Shown: one piece after another, positions 5,324-11,552 of the stretch
Layout: every line of letters begins with the position of its first letter
Position numbering within the stretch: the first letter of the stretch is position 1
NCBI GenBank assembly: GCA_034003585.1
Contig: JAVEYH010000113.1
Location: forward strand, 1 to 11,552
Length of the DNA: 11,552 bases
From: JAPXSY01 sp034003585
Lineage (GTDB): Bacteria > Verrucomicrobiota > Kiritimatiellia > RFP12 > UBA1067
Reading direction: 5' to 3'
The notes under the pieces: model-generated
What the model saw: only the letters and a program-made list of their open reading frames with translations
What the model was told of the DNA's origin: nothing
The model's database searches: none
Translations under genes and position numbers: made by a program

Positions 5324-6628
5324 TTACAGCATCCTCAGTTTCACTGGCTCTTCGTTCAGCACGCCCGCCGCGCGGATCTCGCGCAACGCCTCTTCGATGT
5401 CCGCGCCCCGCGCCGCATGCGTCAGGATCACCACCGGCACATATCCGGCATCCTGCGACCCCGACAGCGCCTTCTGCGTCGCCGCCAGGATGCTTACGCC
5501 GTGCCGGCCCAGCAGCGTCGTGATGACGCCCAGCGAACCGGCCCGGTCGCACACCATCAGCCGCACGTAATAGCGGCTTGAGATGTCGCCGGCCGGACGC
5601 ATCCGCAGGCGGCCGTCGTCCTCGGCGAGGCAGACGCCGCGCCGGTACCGCGACTTGCCCGCCATCAGGTTGCGCACGATGTCCCCGATGTCGCCGATCA
5701 CGGTGCTGGCGGTGGGCTCGCGGCCGGCGCCGCGGCCGTAATAGAGCGTGTCGCCGCTCAGGTCGCCGCGCACCATGGCCGCGTTGAAGACATGGCTGAC
5801 CGACGCCAGCATGTGATCCAAGGGCACCAGGGCGGGGTGGACGCGCACCTCGACCTCGTCCCCGTCGCGCCGCACCACGGCCAGCAGTTTGATGCGGTAT
5901 CCGAACTCGGCCGCGTACCGCACGTCCATGCCGGCGAGGTTGCGGATGCCCTCGACGAGCACCTGCGCCATCGGCACATGGAATCCGTAGGCCAGCGAGG
6001 CGAGGATCATGGCCTTGTGGGCCGTGTCGAACCCGTCGATGTCCAGGCTCGGGTCCGCTTCGGCGTAGCCCTCTTGCTGCGCGTCCCGCAGCACCGCGTC
6101 AAACGGAAGCCCCTCCTGTTCCATGCGGGTGAGGATGTAGTTGCACGTGCCGTTGAGGATGCCGTGGATACTCTGGATCTCGTTGCCCGCCAGGCCTTCG
6201 CGCAATACGCGGATGATCGGGATCCCGCCGCCTACGCTGGCGCCGAAGTAGATGTCCACGCCTTTGCGTTCGGCGGTGCCGAAGATCTCCTCCCCGTGTT
6301 CGGCCAGCAGTTTCTTGTTGGCGGTGACCACCGGTTTCCCCGCGTTGAGCGCCTCCAGCACCAAGGCCTTGGCCACACCCGTGCCGCCGATCAGCTCCAC
6401 AATGATCCGGATCTCCGGATCGTGGATCACCGACAGGGCGTCGGTGGTCAGGATCGCGGGATCAATGGCCACACCGCGGTCGGTCGCGGTGTCAAGATCC
6501 GCGATCCGTTTCAGCGCCACGTCGGCCCCCAACCGCCGGGCCATGACCCGGCGGTTGCGCTGCAAGCCGTCGGCCACGCCCGCGCCCACGGTCCCGAAAC
6601 CCAAAAGGCCCACACCGATCTGCTTCAT
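5324..6628 (-). CDS. hom: Homoserine dehydrogenase with C-terminal ACT domain
   Basis: This 434-residue enzyme reduces aspartate-4-semialdehyde to homoserine, the branch point to threonine and methionine. The N-terminal Rossmann fold shows GLLGFGTVG (about residues 7-15). VTANK (101-105) holds the conserved catalytic-region lysine, NGTCNYIL (159-166) and EGYAEADP (186-193) are family signatures, and K205 in DTAHK is the second conserved lysine. An ACT domain begins near residue 353 (YYVRLMVCDRAGSLGVI), as in the feedback-regulated class, where threonine is the usual inhibitor. Length is normal. The ATG at 6628 has a modest AGGAAAG about 10 nt upstream. A promoter-like sequence lies 45 nt upstream, so this is probably the first gene of a hom-lysC-cimA unit. 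No thrB, thrC or asd is in the window. Confidence 0.95.
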   Translation of the reverse strand: MKQIGVGLLGFGTVGAGVADGLQRNRRVMARRLGADVALKRIADLDTATDRGVAIDPAILTTDALSVIHDPEIRIIVELIGGTGVAKALVLEALNAGKPVVTANKKLLAEHGEEIFGTAERKGVDIYFGASVGGGIPIIRVLREGLAGNEIQSIHGILNGTCNYILTRMEQEGLPFDAVLRDAQQEGYAEADPSLDIDGFDTAHKAMILASLAYGFHVPMAQVLVEGIRNLAGMDVRYAAEFGYRIKLLAVVRRDGDEVEVRVHPALVPLDHMLASVSHVFNAAMVRGDLSGDTLYYGRGAGREPTASTVIGDIGDIVRNLMAGKSRYRRGVCLAEDDGRLRMRPAGDISSRYYVRLMVCDRAGSLGVITTLLGRHGVSILAATQKALSGSQDAGYVPVVILTHAARGADIEEALREIRAAGVLNEEPVKLRML

Positions 6629-6672
6629 ACACGCTCTGCTTTCCTGCGTTCCCGTTCAAAAAGGAGTCATTT

Positions 6673-6702
6673 ACTATAATAAAAAGAGCGGCCCGCTTAC
6701 AA
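6673..6702 (-). promoter_or_regulatory. Probable promoter of hom-lysC-cimA
   Basis: On the minus strand TTGTAA (6697-6702) and TATAGT (6673-6678) are 18 bp apart, in an AT-rich island (TTTTTATTATAGTAAAT) that stands out from the GC-rich surroundings. The leader would be about 38 nt, too short for a riboswitch or classical attenuator. Confidence 0.6.
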
Positions 6703-6768
6703 GTCCGCAAAAACCGGGCCACGAATCGGCTGGCGAAAGGCAGGGAAAGAAGGACGCGCCCGATTACC

Positions 6769-6786
6769 GGGCCGTGCGGCCGGCCC
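6769..6786 (-). other. Stem-loop directly after the scpB stop codon
   Basis: GGGCCG (6781-6786 read on the minus strand) pairs with CGGCCC (6769-6774) around a 6-nt loop, starting one base past the scpB stop. There is no U-tract, so it may be a 3'-end protecting structure or a weak terminator separating scpB from the hom promoter. Confidence 0.45.
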
Positions 6787-6787
6787 T

Positions 6788-7591
6788 TTACGCCTCATAG
6801 AGCGGTTCGGCGTCCGCGTCCGGGGCGCCGCCCCCCAGGATCTCCCGCACGGCGCCTTGGGGTTGGGCCGGCGCGGGGTCGGTTGGGGCGGGGAGAGCGG
6901 CCTCTTTTCCGGCGGCGGGCGTCTTTTCCGGTGCCTCCTCCGGTTTCCGTTCCCGGCGGTGCAGGGCCTTGCGCTCAGAGGGTTTGGAGCGTTGCAGCGT
7001 GGGGTCGAGTTCGTTCAGCTCTTTCAGGCTGCCGAGCCCGAAATGGTCGAGGAACGAGGCGGTCGTGCCGTACAGGAAGGGGCGTCCCGGCAGTTCGCTG
7101 CGGCCCACAATGCGGATCAGGTGCAGTTCCATCAGGGCTTTGACGATGTGGTCCACCGCCACGCCGCGGACCGATTCGATCTCGGATTTGGCGATCGGCT
7201 GGCGGTAGGCGATGATCGCCAGCGTCTCCAGCGCCGGCCGCGAGAGCCGGTTGGGGCGCTCGGCCTTGAGCAGGTTGCGCACCCAGCGGCCGCAGCACGC
7301 CTGGGTTTGGAAGCGGAAGGCCCCGCTGACGGACGTGACCTCGATGCCCAGGCCGAGGCGCGCCAGCTCCTTGGCGATCCCCCCGGCCGCGTCCCCGACC
7401 TCGCGCGGCGAGGCTTCGGCAAAGAGCGACAGGGCCGCCTTCTCCTCTTCGGGCGCGTTTTCCGCCACACTTTTCAGGCAGGCGCGGATCTCCTCCACCG
7501 TCAGCGGGTGGTCGGCGCCGAACAGCAACGACCCGACCACCTGCTGCAGGCTTGCGGGCAACGGGACTCTCACCTCGTCAGGCTTGGACAT
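6788..7591 (-). CDS. scpB: Segregation and condensation protein B
   Basis: ScpB is the winged-helix accessory subunit that, as a dimer, binds the kleisin ScpA in the SMC condensin complex that compacts and segregates the chromosome. The best-conserved block is LSRPALETLAIIAYRQPI followed by SEIESVRG (about residues 116-143), then RPFLYGTT (170-177). The first winged helix (about 10-105) carries a charged insertion at about 45-68. The last 65-70 residues are a Pro/Ala/Glu-rich, probably disordered tail, making the protein (267 aa) longer than many ScpBs. The ATG at 7591 overlaps the end of scpA by 14 nt. A perfect AGGAGG (7597-7602) lies 5 nt upstream, indicating strong translation and coupling to scpA. 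Confidence 0.93.
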   Translation of the reverse strand: MSKPDEVRVPLPASLQQVVGSLLFGADHPLTVEEIRACLKSVAENAPEEEKAALSLFAEASPREVGDAAGGIAKELARLGLGIEVTSVSGAFRFQTQACCGRWVRNLLKAERPNRLSRPALETLAIIAYRQPIAKSEIESVRGVAVDHIVKALMELHLIRIVGRSELPGRPFLYGTTASFLDHFGLGSLKELNELDPTLQRSKPSERKALHRRERKPEEAPEKTPAAGKEAALPAPTDPAPAQPQGAVREILGGGAPDADAEPLYEA

Positions 7592-8393
7592 GTTCGCCTC
7601 CTCCGATCACGGGAACGGGCAACAATCCGCCACCCGTCTCCTCCGCCGGGAGGATCAGGATCTCGTGGAACGCCTCGTTCTGCCACAACGTGATCTGCCG
7701 GAGCCGCAACAGCTCCAGCAGCGCCAAAAACGTCACGATCACCTCGCCCCGGTGCGATTCGGGGTTGAACAGCGCGGAGAACGCCACGCGATTCCCGCCG
7801 CGCGTGAGGGTCAGGATGGCCTCCATCTTGTCCGGCACCGACCAGCGGATCGGCTCGATGTGGCCCAGCGGCTCCATCGGCGCGCGCGCCAGAACCTCCT
7901 GGAAGGCGGTCAGCAGGTCGAACAGGCCGATGTCTCCCAGAGCCTGGCCCGCGTCCGGCGGCCCGCGTTCGAGAACCGGTTGCTCGCCGCCGAACGTGAA
8001 GACCTCGCCCTGCAGGGTCTCCCACTCCAGCAGCCGGTTCGCCGCGTCCTTGAACTTCTTGTACTCGATCAGTTGCCGCACCAGGTCCAGCCGGGGGTCC
8101 ACCCAGGTCTCGTCGCTCTCCTCCTCGGCGGCGCGCGCTTCCACGGGCAGCAGCATCCGGCTCTTGATCATCATCAGCGTGGCGGCCATCACCAGGAATT
8201 CGCCCGCGATGTTCAGGTCGAGCATGCGCATCACATCGAGGTATGCCAGGTACTGCGCCGTGATCCGCTCGATCGGGATGTCATAAATATCGACCTCTTC
8301 GCGCCGGATCAGATACAGCAGCAGATCCAGAGGCCCCTCGAAGACTTCCAGATCCACCTTGTACTCATCCGGCAACAGCGCCTCGATCGACAT
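7578..8393 (-). CDS. scpA: Segregation and condensation protein A (kleisin)
   Basis: ScpA is the kleisin that bridges the SMC heads and recruits ScpB. The N-terminal signature FEGPLDLLLYLI (residues 18-29) and the block AGEFLVMAATLMMIKSRMLLP (starting near residue 63) are the SMC-neck-binding helices typical of the family. The C-terminal winged helix is represented by VIVTFLALLELLRLRQI (about 219-235). Length (271 aa) is normal. It sits between trpS (51-nt spacer) and scpB (14-nt overlap) on the same strand. The ATG at 8393 has only a weak purine-rich GGGG 6 nt upstream, whereas scpB has a perfect site. This may matter for subunit ratio, since ScpB is needed in excess of ScpA. Confidence 0.94.
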   Translation of the reverse strand: MSIEALLPDEYKVDLEVFEGPLDLLLYLIRREEVDIYDIPIERITAQYLAYLDVMRMLDLNIAGEFLVMAATLMMIKSRMLLPVEARAAEEESDETWVDPRLDLVRQLIEYKKFKDAANRLLEWETLQGEVFTFGGEQPVLERGPPDAGQALGDIGLFDLLTAFQEVLARAPMEPLGHIEPIRWSVPDKMEAILTLTRGGNRVAFSALFNPESHRGEVIVTFLALLELLRLRQITLWQNEAFHEILILPAEETGGGLLPVPVIGGGEHVQA

Positions 8394-8409
8394 GTCTGCC
8401 CCAATTCTT

Positions 8410-8435
8410 AGGGGGTGCGGCCTGCCGCGCCCCCT
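8410..8435 (-). other. Hairpin in the trpS-scpA spacer
   Basis: AGGGGG and GCGG pair with CCGC and CCCCCT across a single C-A mismatch and a 4-nt loop, 9 nt past the trpS stop codon. No U-tract follows (AAGAATTGGGG), so read-through into scpA is expected. A role in processing or in shielding the trpS 3' end is inferred. Confidence 0.5.
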
Positions 8436-8444
8436 CTACTGCAT

Positions 8445-9425
8445 CTACGCCAAGCCAGCCGCGCGCCGCGCGCGGTCCACCGTCTTGGACGACTCCGCGC
8501 GCGCCCGCTCCGCGCCTTTCCGCAGGACCTCTTCCACGTAGTCCATGTTCGCCTGCAGCTCGGCGCGCCGCGCGCGCAGCGGCGCGAACGTTTCCTCGAA
8601 GAGCGCCGCCAGCGCCTTTTTGGCGTGGCCGTACCCGTAGTTGCCGCCGCGGTAGTTGGCCTCCATCGCCGCCCGCTGCGCCTCGTCCGCGAACAGCTTG
8701 TAGAGCGCGAAGATGTTGCAGGCGGCGGGATCTTTGGGCTCCTCCAGCCCCTTGCTGTCGGTCACGATCCGCATGATGCGCGCCTTGGTCTCTTTCAGGT
8801 CGCCGAACAGCTCGATGGTGTTGCCGTAACTCTTGGACATCTTCTGGCCGTCCAGCCCGGGCACCACCGCCACCTCCTCGGGAATGAAGGGCTCCGGGAT
8901 CGTGAAGACCTCGCCGAACTCGTTGTTGAACTTGATCGCGATGTCGCGCGTCACCTCCACGTGCTGCTTCTGGTCGCGGCCGACCGGCACGATGTTGGAC
9001 TGGTAGATCAGGATATCCGCCGCCATCAGCACCGGATAGGCGAAGAGCCCGTGCGTCGGCGCGATCCCCTTGGCGATCTTGTCCTTGTACGAGTGGCAGC
9101 GCTCCAAGAGACCCATGGGCGTGACGACCGACAGCAGCCACGCCAGCTCGTGCACCTCCGGCACGTCGCTCTGGCGGAAGAACACCGTCCGCTCGGGGTC
9201 CAGGCCGCACGCCAGAAAGTCCAGCGCCACATCGACCGTGTCCTGGCGCAGCCGCTCGGGGTCGTGAACGGAGGTCAGGGCGTGGTAATTGGCGATGAAG
9301 AGATAGGCCTCGCCCTTTTCCTGCAGCTGAAGGGCCGGCCGCATCATCCCGAAATAGTTGCCGAGGTGGAGTTTGCCCGAGGGCTGGATGCCGGATAAGA
9401 TTCTCATGCCGTGCCGAACTTTCAT
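8445..9425 (-). CDS. trpS: Tryptophanyl-tRNA synthetase
   Basis: This class I synthetase attaches tryptophan to tRNA-Trp. The HIGH-equivalent is HLGN in SGIQPSGKLHLGNYFG (residues 11-26). PVGRDQKQHVEVTRDIA (147-163) is the substrate-site block, and QKMSKSYGN (194-202) is the KMSKS loop. At 326 residues it has the normal bacterial length. The start is uncertain: the annotated ATG at 9425 gives MKVRHG before a second ATG at 9407. MRILSGIQPSG, beginning at 9407, is where most family members begin. Neither ATG has a recognisable Shine-Dalgarno. It is the first gene of a trpS-scpA-scpB unit and is divergent from the oxidoreductase gene. The leader is too short for a T-box. Confidence 0.95.
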   Translation of the reverse strand: MKVRHGMRILSGIQPSGKLHLGNYFGMMRPALQLQEKGEAYLFIANYHALTSVHDPERLRQDTVDVALDFLACGLDPERTVFFRQSDVPEVHELAWLLSVVTPMGLLERCHSYKDKIAKGIAPTHGLFAYPVLMAADILIYQSNIVPVGRDQKQHVEVTRDIAIKFNNEFGEVFTIPEPFIPEEVAVVPGLDGQKMSKSYGNTIELFGDLKETKARIMRIVTDSKGLEEPKDPAACNIFALYKLFADEAQRAAMEANYRGGNYGYGHAKKALAALFEETFAPLRARRAELQANMDYVEEVLRKGAERARAESSKTVDRARRAAGLA

Positions 9426-9449
9426 CGTTTGCCGAAAGGAAAAGCCGTC

Positions 9450-9478
9450 ATCTTACCGGCCCGTAACGGATTAGACAA
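9450..9478 (-). promoter_or_regulatory. Promoter of trpS-scpA-scpB
   Basis: On the minus strand TTGTCT (9473-9478) and TAAGAT (9450-9455) are separated by an optimal 17 bp. Transcription would start near 9443, leaving a leader of about 18 nt (ATG at 9425) or 36 nt (ATG at 9407). Confidence 0.62.
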
Positions 9479-9581
9479 GTCCCGACGGCACAAAAATAGG
9501 CTCGCCCGCGGCTTCGCGGTCATGGTACCCTGAAAAGACGAGGTGACAGCCGGAGGATTCGAAGGGGAGCCGGTGTCGCGG

Positions 9582-9605
9582 AAAAAGGGGCGCAGCCCCC
9601 AAAAA
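9582..9605 (-). terminator. Terminator-like hairpin in the leader of the oxidoreductase gene, active orientation minus
   Basis: GGGGC (9587-9591) pairs with GCCCC (9595-9599) around GCA. The stem is flanked by AAAAA on both sides on the plus strand, so read on the minus strand it is a 5-bp GC stem followed by TTTTT. It would stop antisense transcription coming out of the oxidoreductase gene toward trpS. In the plus-strand mRNA it lies just upstream of the ribosome binding site. Confidence 0.4.
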
Positions 9606-9619
9606 CAGGGAGGAAAAAG

Positions 9620-10951
9620 ATGAAGCGACGTGATTTTCTGAAATCGGCGGTGGCGACCGGTGCGGGGCTGATCCTGCCGCAGGGCGGGCTGCGCGGCGCG
9701 ACGGCCGCGGGCAACAAGCTGAACATCGCGCTGATCGGCACCTGGGGCCGCGGTCTGGCGCATTTCGATTCGATCGCGGATGAAAATGTCGTGGCGCTGT
9801 GCGACTGCTGGGAGCGCAACCTGGCGGATGCGGCCAAACGCTTCCCCAAGGCGAAAACCTATACCGACTGGCGCAAATGCCTGGATCAGAAAGACATCGA
9901 CGCGGTGGTCATCTGCACGACCGATTTCACGCATGCGTTCGTCGCCAACTGGGCGCTGAACCGTGACAAGCACGTCTATCTCGAAAAACCGCTGGGGATC
10001 ACGGTCGAGGAGGCGCGCGTGGTGCGCGCCAACTGGCTGCCCAGGCGGAACAAGCTCGCGACGCAGGTCGGCATGCAGCGTCATTCGCACGAAAATTTCA
10101 ACCGCGTGCGCGAGATGCTCCGCGACGGCGCGATCGGCGAGGTGAAGAGCGCCTATGCCTGGGGCAACCGCAAGATCCCCAAACTCGGGTATCTCCCGGC
10201 TGCGGGCGCACCGCCCGCGGGCTTGCACTATGACCTGTGGCTGGGTCCGGTGAAAACCGACCATCCCTACAACCCCGAGTATTTTGCGGGCGGCCCGGGA
10301 GCGAACTGCCTGAAGTGGAACATGTACTGGGATTTCGGCATCGGCCAGATCGGCGATATGGGCAGCCACACCATGGACATCCTCTGGAACGCGGTGGACT
10401 GCGGCCTGCCGACCACCGCCGAGGGCAAGGGCGAGGCGTTCAATCCCGACGTGACGCCGGTCAACGCCGAATTGCGCTTCGAGCATCCGGCCAACGACTG
10501 GCGCGGGCCGATCGGCGTCTCGTGGTATCAGGGCGGCGCGATGCCCAATCCGCCCAGCTCGTACGTGGACATCAATAAAATCGGCCACGGCGCGATGTTC
10601 AAGGGCAGCGAGGGCATTCTGGTGGCCGACTTCACCTCGCGCGCGCTGATCCCGCTCGGCAAGGACGGGAGCCTCTCTTACTACAAGCCGCGGAAGAAGG
10701 AGGAGCTGCTGCCGCCGGTCGGGCACTTCCAGAAGCAGTGGATCCACGCCTGCAAGAACCCCTCCCTCAAGACCGCGTGCGACTTCGAGTACAGCGCGAA
10801 CATGATCGAGCAGATGTGCCTCGGTCTGGTGGCCTACCGCGTGGGCAAGAAGCTCCAGTACGACGGCAAGGCCGGACGGGTGACGAACAGCGGCGAGGCC
10901 GACGCGCTGCTGAAGCGCGAATACCGCGCGGGCTGGACCCTGAACGGGTAA
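9620..10951 (+). CDS. Exported Gfo/Idh/MocA family NAD(P)-dependent oxidoreductase, twin-arginine signal
   Basis: The 443-residue protein begins MKRRDFLKSAV, a twin-arginine signal, followed by a hydrophobic stretch (about 10-20) and a plausible cleavage region near ATAAG (27-31). It is therefore probably folded with cofactor and exported. The Rossmann fold shows ALIGTWGRG (37-45), a Gly-rich loop with Trp at an unusual place. EKPLG (122-126) is the conserved Lys motif, and GDMGSHTMD (245-253) holds the likely catalytic His250. Members of this family oxidise or epimerise sugars and inositols; the substrate here cannot be told. Secreted versions are numerous in planctomycete- and verrucomicrobia-type bacteria that degrade polysaccharides. 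A good GGGAGG (9608-9613) lies 6 nt before the ATG. It stands alone, divergent from trpS. No convincing promoter was found; the best guess is near TACCCT (9526-9531), with poor -35. Confidence 0.92.
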   Translation: MKRRDFLKSAVATGAGLILPQGGLRGATAAGNKLNIALIGTWGRGLAHFDSIADENVVALCDCWERNLADAAKRFPKAKTYTDWRKCLDQKDIDAVVICTTDFTHAFVANWALNRDKHVYLEKPLGITVEEARVVRANWLPRRNKLATQVGMQRHSHENFNRVREMLRDGAIGEVKSAYAWGNRKIPKLGYLPAAGAPPAGLHYDLWLGPVKTDHPYNPEYFAGGPGANCLKWNMYWDFGIGQIGDMGSHTMDILWNAVDCGLPTTAEGKGEAFNPDVTPVNAELRFEHPANDWRGPIGVSWYQGGAMPNPPSSYVDINKIGHGAMFKGSEGILVADFTSRALIPLGKDGSLSYYKPRKKEELLPPVGHFQKQWIHACKNPSLKTACDFEYSANMIEQMCLGLVAYRVGKKLQYDGKAGRVTNSGEADALLKREYRAGWTLNG

Positions 10952-10979
10952 AACCCGCTGCGGGGCGCGTGGAAAAACG

Positions 10980-11010
10980 GGCGGGCGGCGGGTGACCCTT
11001 GCCGCCCGCC
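10980..11010. terminator. Bidirectional terminator between convergent genes
   Basis: A perfect 10-bp stem, GGCGGGCGGC (10980-10989) with GCCGCCCGCC (11001-11010), has an 11-nt loop. It lies 28 nt past the oxidoreductase stop and 21 nt past the stop of the opposing gene. On the minus strand it is followed by CGTTTTT (a good U-run), on the plus strand only by TGGTTTCC. It should work best for the minus-strand gene. Confidence 0.7.
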
Positions 11011-11031
11011 TGGTTTCCGGAACGCGTCCGG

Positions 11032-11552
11032 TCACTCGACGGCGATCACGGTCCCGATGGGTTTGAGCGTCAGGAGAACATCCTTGAAGATCCCGCAGTC
11101 CTGTCCGTAATCGTACGTGGCGTTGTCCAGCACCGCAAAGGTGAGGTAGCGGTCGGAAGGGTCGAGGCGGATCGTGAAGGCGTCCGACGGGTCGGCCCGT
11201 TTCTTGGCCGCGCTGAGGAATTTCTGCGCCCCGTCCACCCAGACGCCGCCGCGCGAGGTGTAGGCGGCGTTCTGCACCTCTCCCGCCATGCCGTAGCTTC
11301 CGGTGATCACCAGGGGCAGTTGCGAGTTCCCCAGCAGATAGGCGCGGATCCGGTGCGTGTCGAAGGTGATGAACTGGTTGGCGTGGCAGCCGAAGCCGCG
11401 GCTCGCCAGCCCCAGGTCCCGCAGGGTCCAGAAATCCGTGCCGCGCGCGGGTTTGGTCTGCCCATCGCCTTCGATCCAGAGGGGGCTGTACCGCGAGACC
11501 CCCCCGGCATCCGGATTCGCATACCCCAGAAGACCGGAGCCGATGGAGCTCT
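11032..11552 (-). CDS. Unrecognised protein, C-terminal 173 residues (possible NPCBM/jelly-roll-like exported protein)
   Basis: The frame is open from the right edge (first full codon at 11550) to a TGA at 11032-11034, so the true start lies outside the window; an internal GTG at 11310 is not a believable start. The visible part contains LWIEGDGQTKPARGTDFWTL, GFGCHANQFITFDTHRIRAY, GGVWVDG and RYLTFAVLDNA followed by YDYGQDCGIF. The order resembles carbohydrate-binding NPCBM-type or related jelly-roll domains of exported proteins: a ring of 'CHAN-ITFD', then 'VDG', then 'DRYLTFAVLD'. No membrane anchor or sorting signal is seen at the C-terminus. The family assignment is weak; it may be a domain of a larger secreted enzyme. 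It converges on the oxidoreductase gene. Confidence 0.65.
   Translation of the reverse strand, partial: SSIGSGLLGYANPDAGGVSRYSPLWIEGDGQTKPARGTDFWTLRDLGLASRGFGCHANQFITFDTHRIRAYLLGNSQLPLVITGSYGMAGEVQNAAYTSRGGVWVDGAQKFLSAAKKRADPSDAFTIRLDPSDRYLTFAVLDNATYDYGQDCGIFKDVLLTLKPIGTVIAVE

Noticed and set aside
6629..6672. Threonine or lysine riboswitch/attenuator before hom
   Set aside because: The predicted leader is about 38 nt with no stable alternative hairpins or leader peptide.
9426..9480. T-box or trp attenuator before trpS
   Set aside because: The likely promoter leaves a leader of 36 nt or less, too short for a T-box, and no Trp-codon leader peptide is seen.
9422..11035. 537-codon minus-strand frame opposite the oxidoreductase
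   Set aside because: Antisense shadow with Arg/Ala/His-rich composition; the plus strand has a complete Gfo/Idh/MocA protein with signal and ribosome binding site.

Overview
The window comes from a GC-rich bacterium. Its content (a twin-arginine Gfo/Idh/MocA oxidoreductase, a DUF212 phosphatase-like protein, a likely exported repeat- or sugar-binding-type protein at the right edge, hairpin-rich intergenic repeats, and ScpA/ScpB condensin subunits) would suit a member of the Planctomycetes-Verrucomicrobia-Lentisphaerae-Kiritimatiellae group. That placement is an inference from gene style, not from a marker gene.

Layout. (a) 1-1192 looks like the edge of a transferred island. Two overlapping minus-strand genes of a DNA adenine-methylase/restriction system have visibly lower GC than the rest. 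They are followed by a 38-codon relic resembling a tyrosine recombinase C-terminus, next to the 3' end of a tRNA gene. (b) 1198-1480 holds a minus-strand tRNA unit: promoter, tRNA-Leu(CAG), tRNA-Glu(CTC) and an intrinsic terminator. (c) 1497-2050 is a divergent plus-strand DUF212 membrane protein. (d) 2049-2232 is a repeat-like gap between convergent genes: a 49-nt all-purine tract, then a segment bounded by perfect 12-bp inverted repeats, the inner one containing the stop codon of cimA. (e) 2220-6702 is a minus-strand amino-acid unit, hom-lysC-cimA, with its own likely promoter. (f) 6788-9478 is a minus-strand housekeeping unit, trpS-scpA-scpB, also with a good promoter. (g) 9620-10951 is a plus-strand exported oxidoreductase, transcribed divergently from trpS. 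(h) 10980-11010 is a bidirectional terminator-like hairpin, followed by the C-terminal part of an unrecognised minus-strand gene that runs off the window.

How the genes work together. LysC and Hom feed aspartate carbon to homoserine (threonine and methionine). CimA makes citramalate from pyruvate and acetyl-CoA, giving 2-oxobutyrate for isoleucine without threonine deaminase. Co-transcription would tie the aspartate branch to a threonine-independent isoleucine route. ScpA and ScpB are the kleisin and accessory subunits of the SMC condensin, and trpS charges tRNA-Trp. Several junctions inside the two minus-strand units carry strong GC hairpins without a U-tract, suggesting mRNA processing or stabilisation rather than termination.

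I do not see a clearly new multi-gene system. The best candidates for a second look are the paired methylase genes with the recombinase relic at the tRNA, and the inverted-repeat element at the end of cimA.
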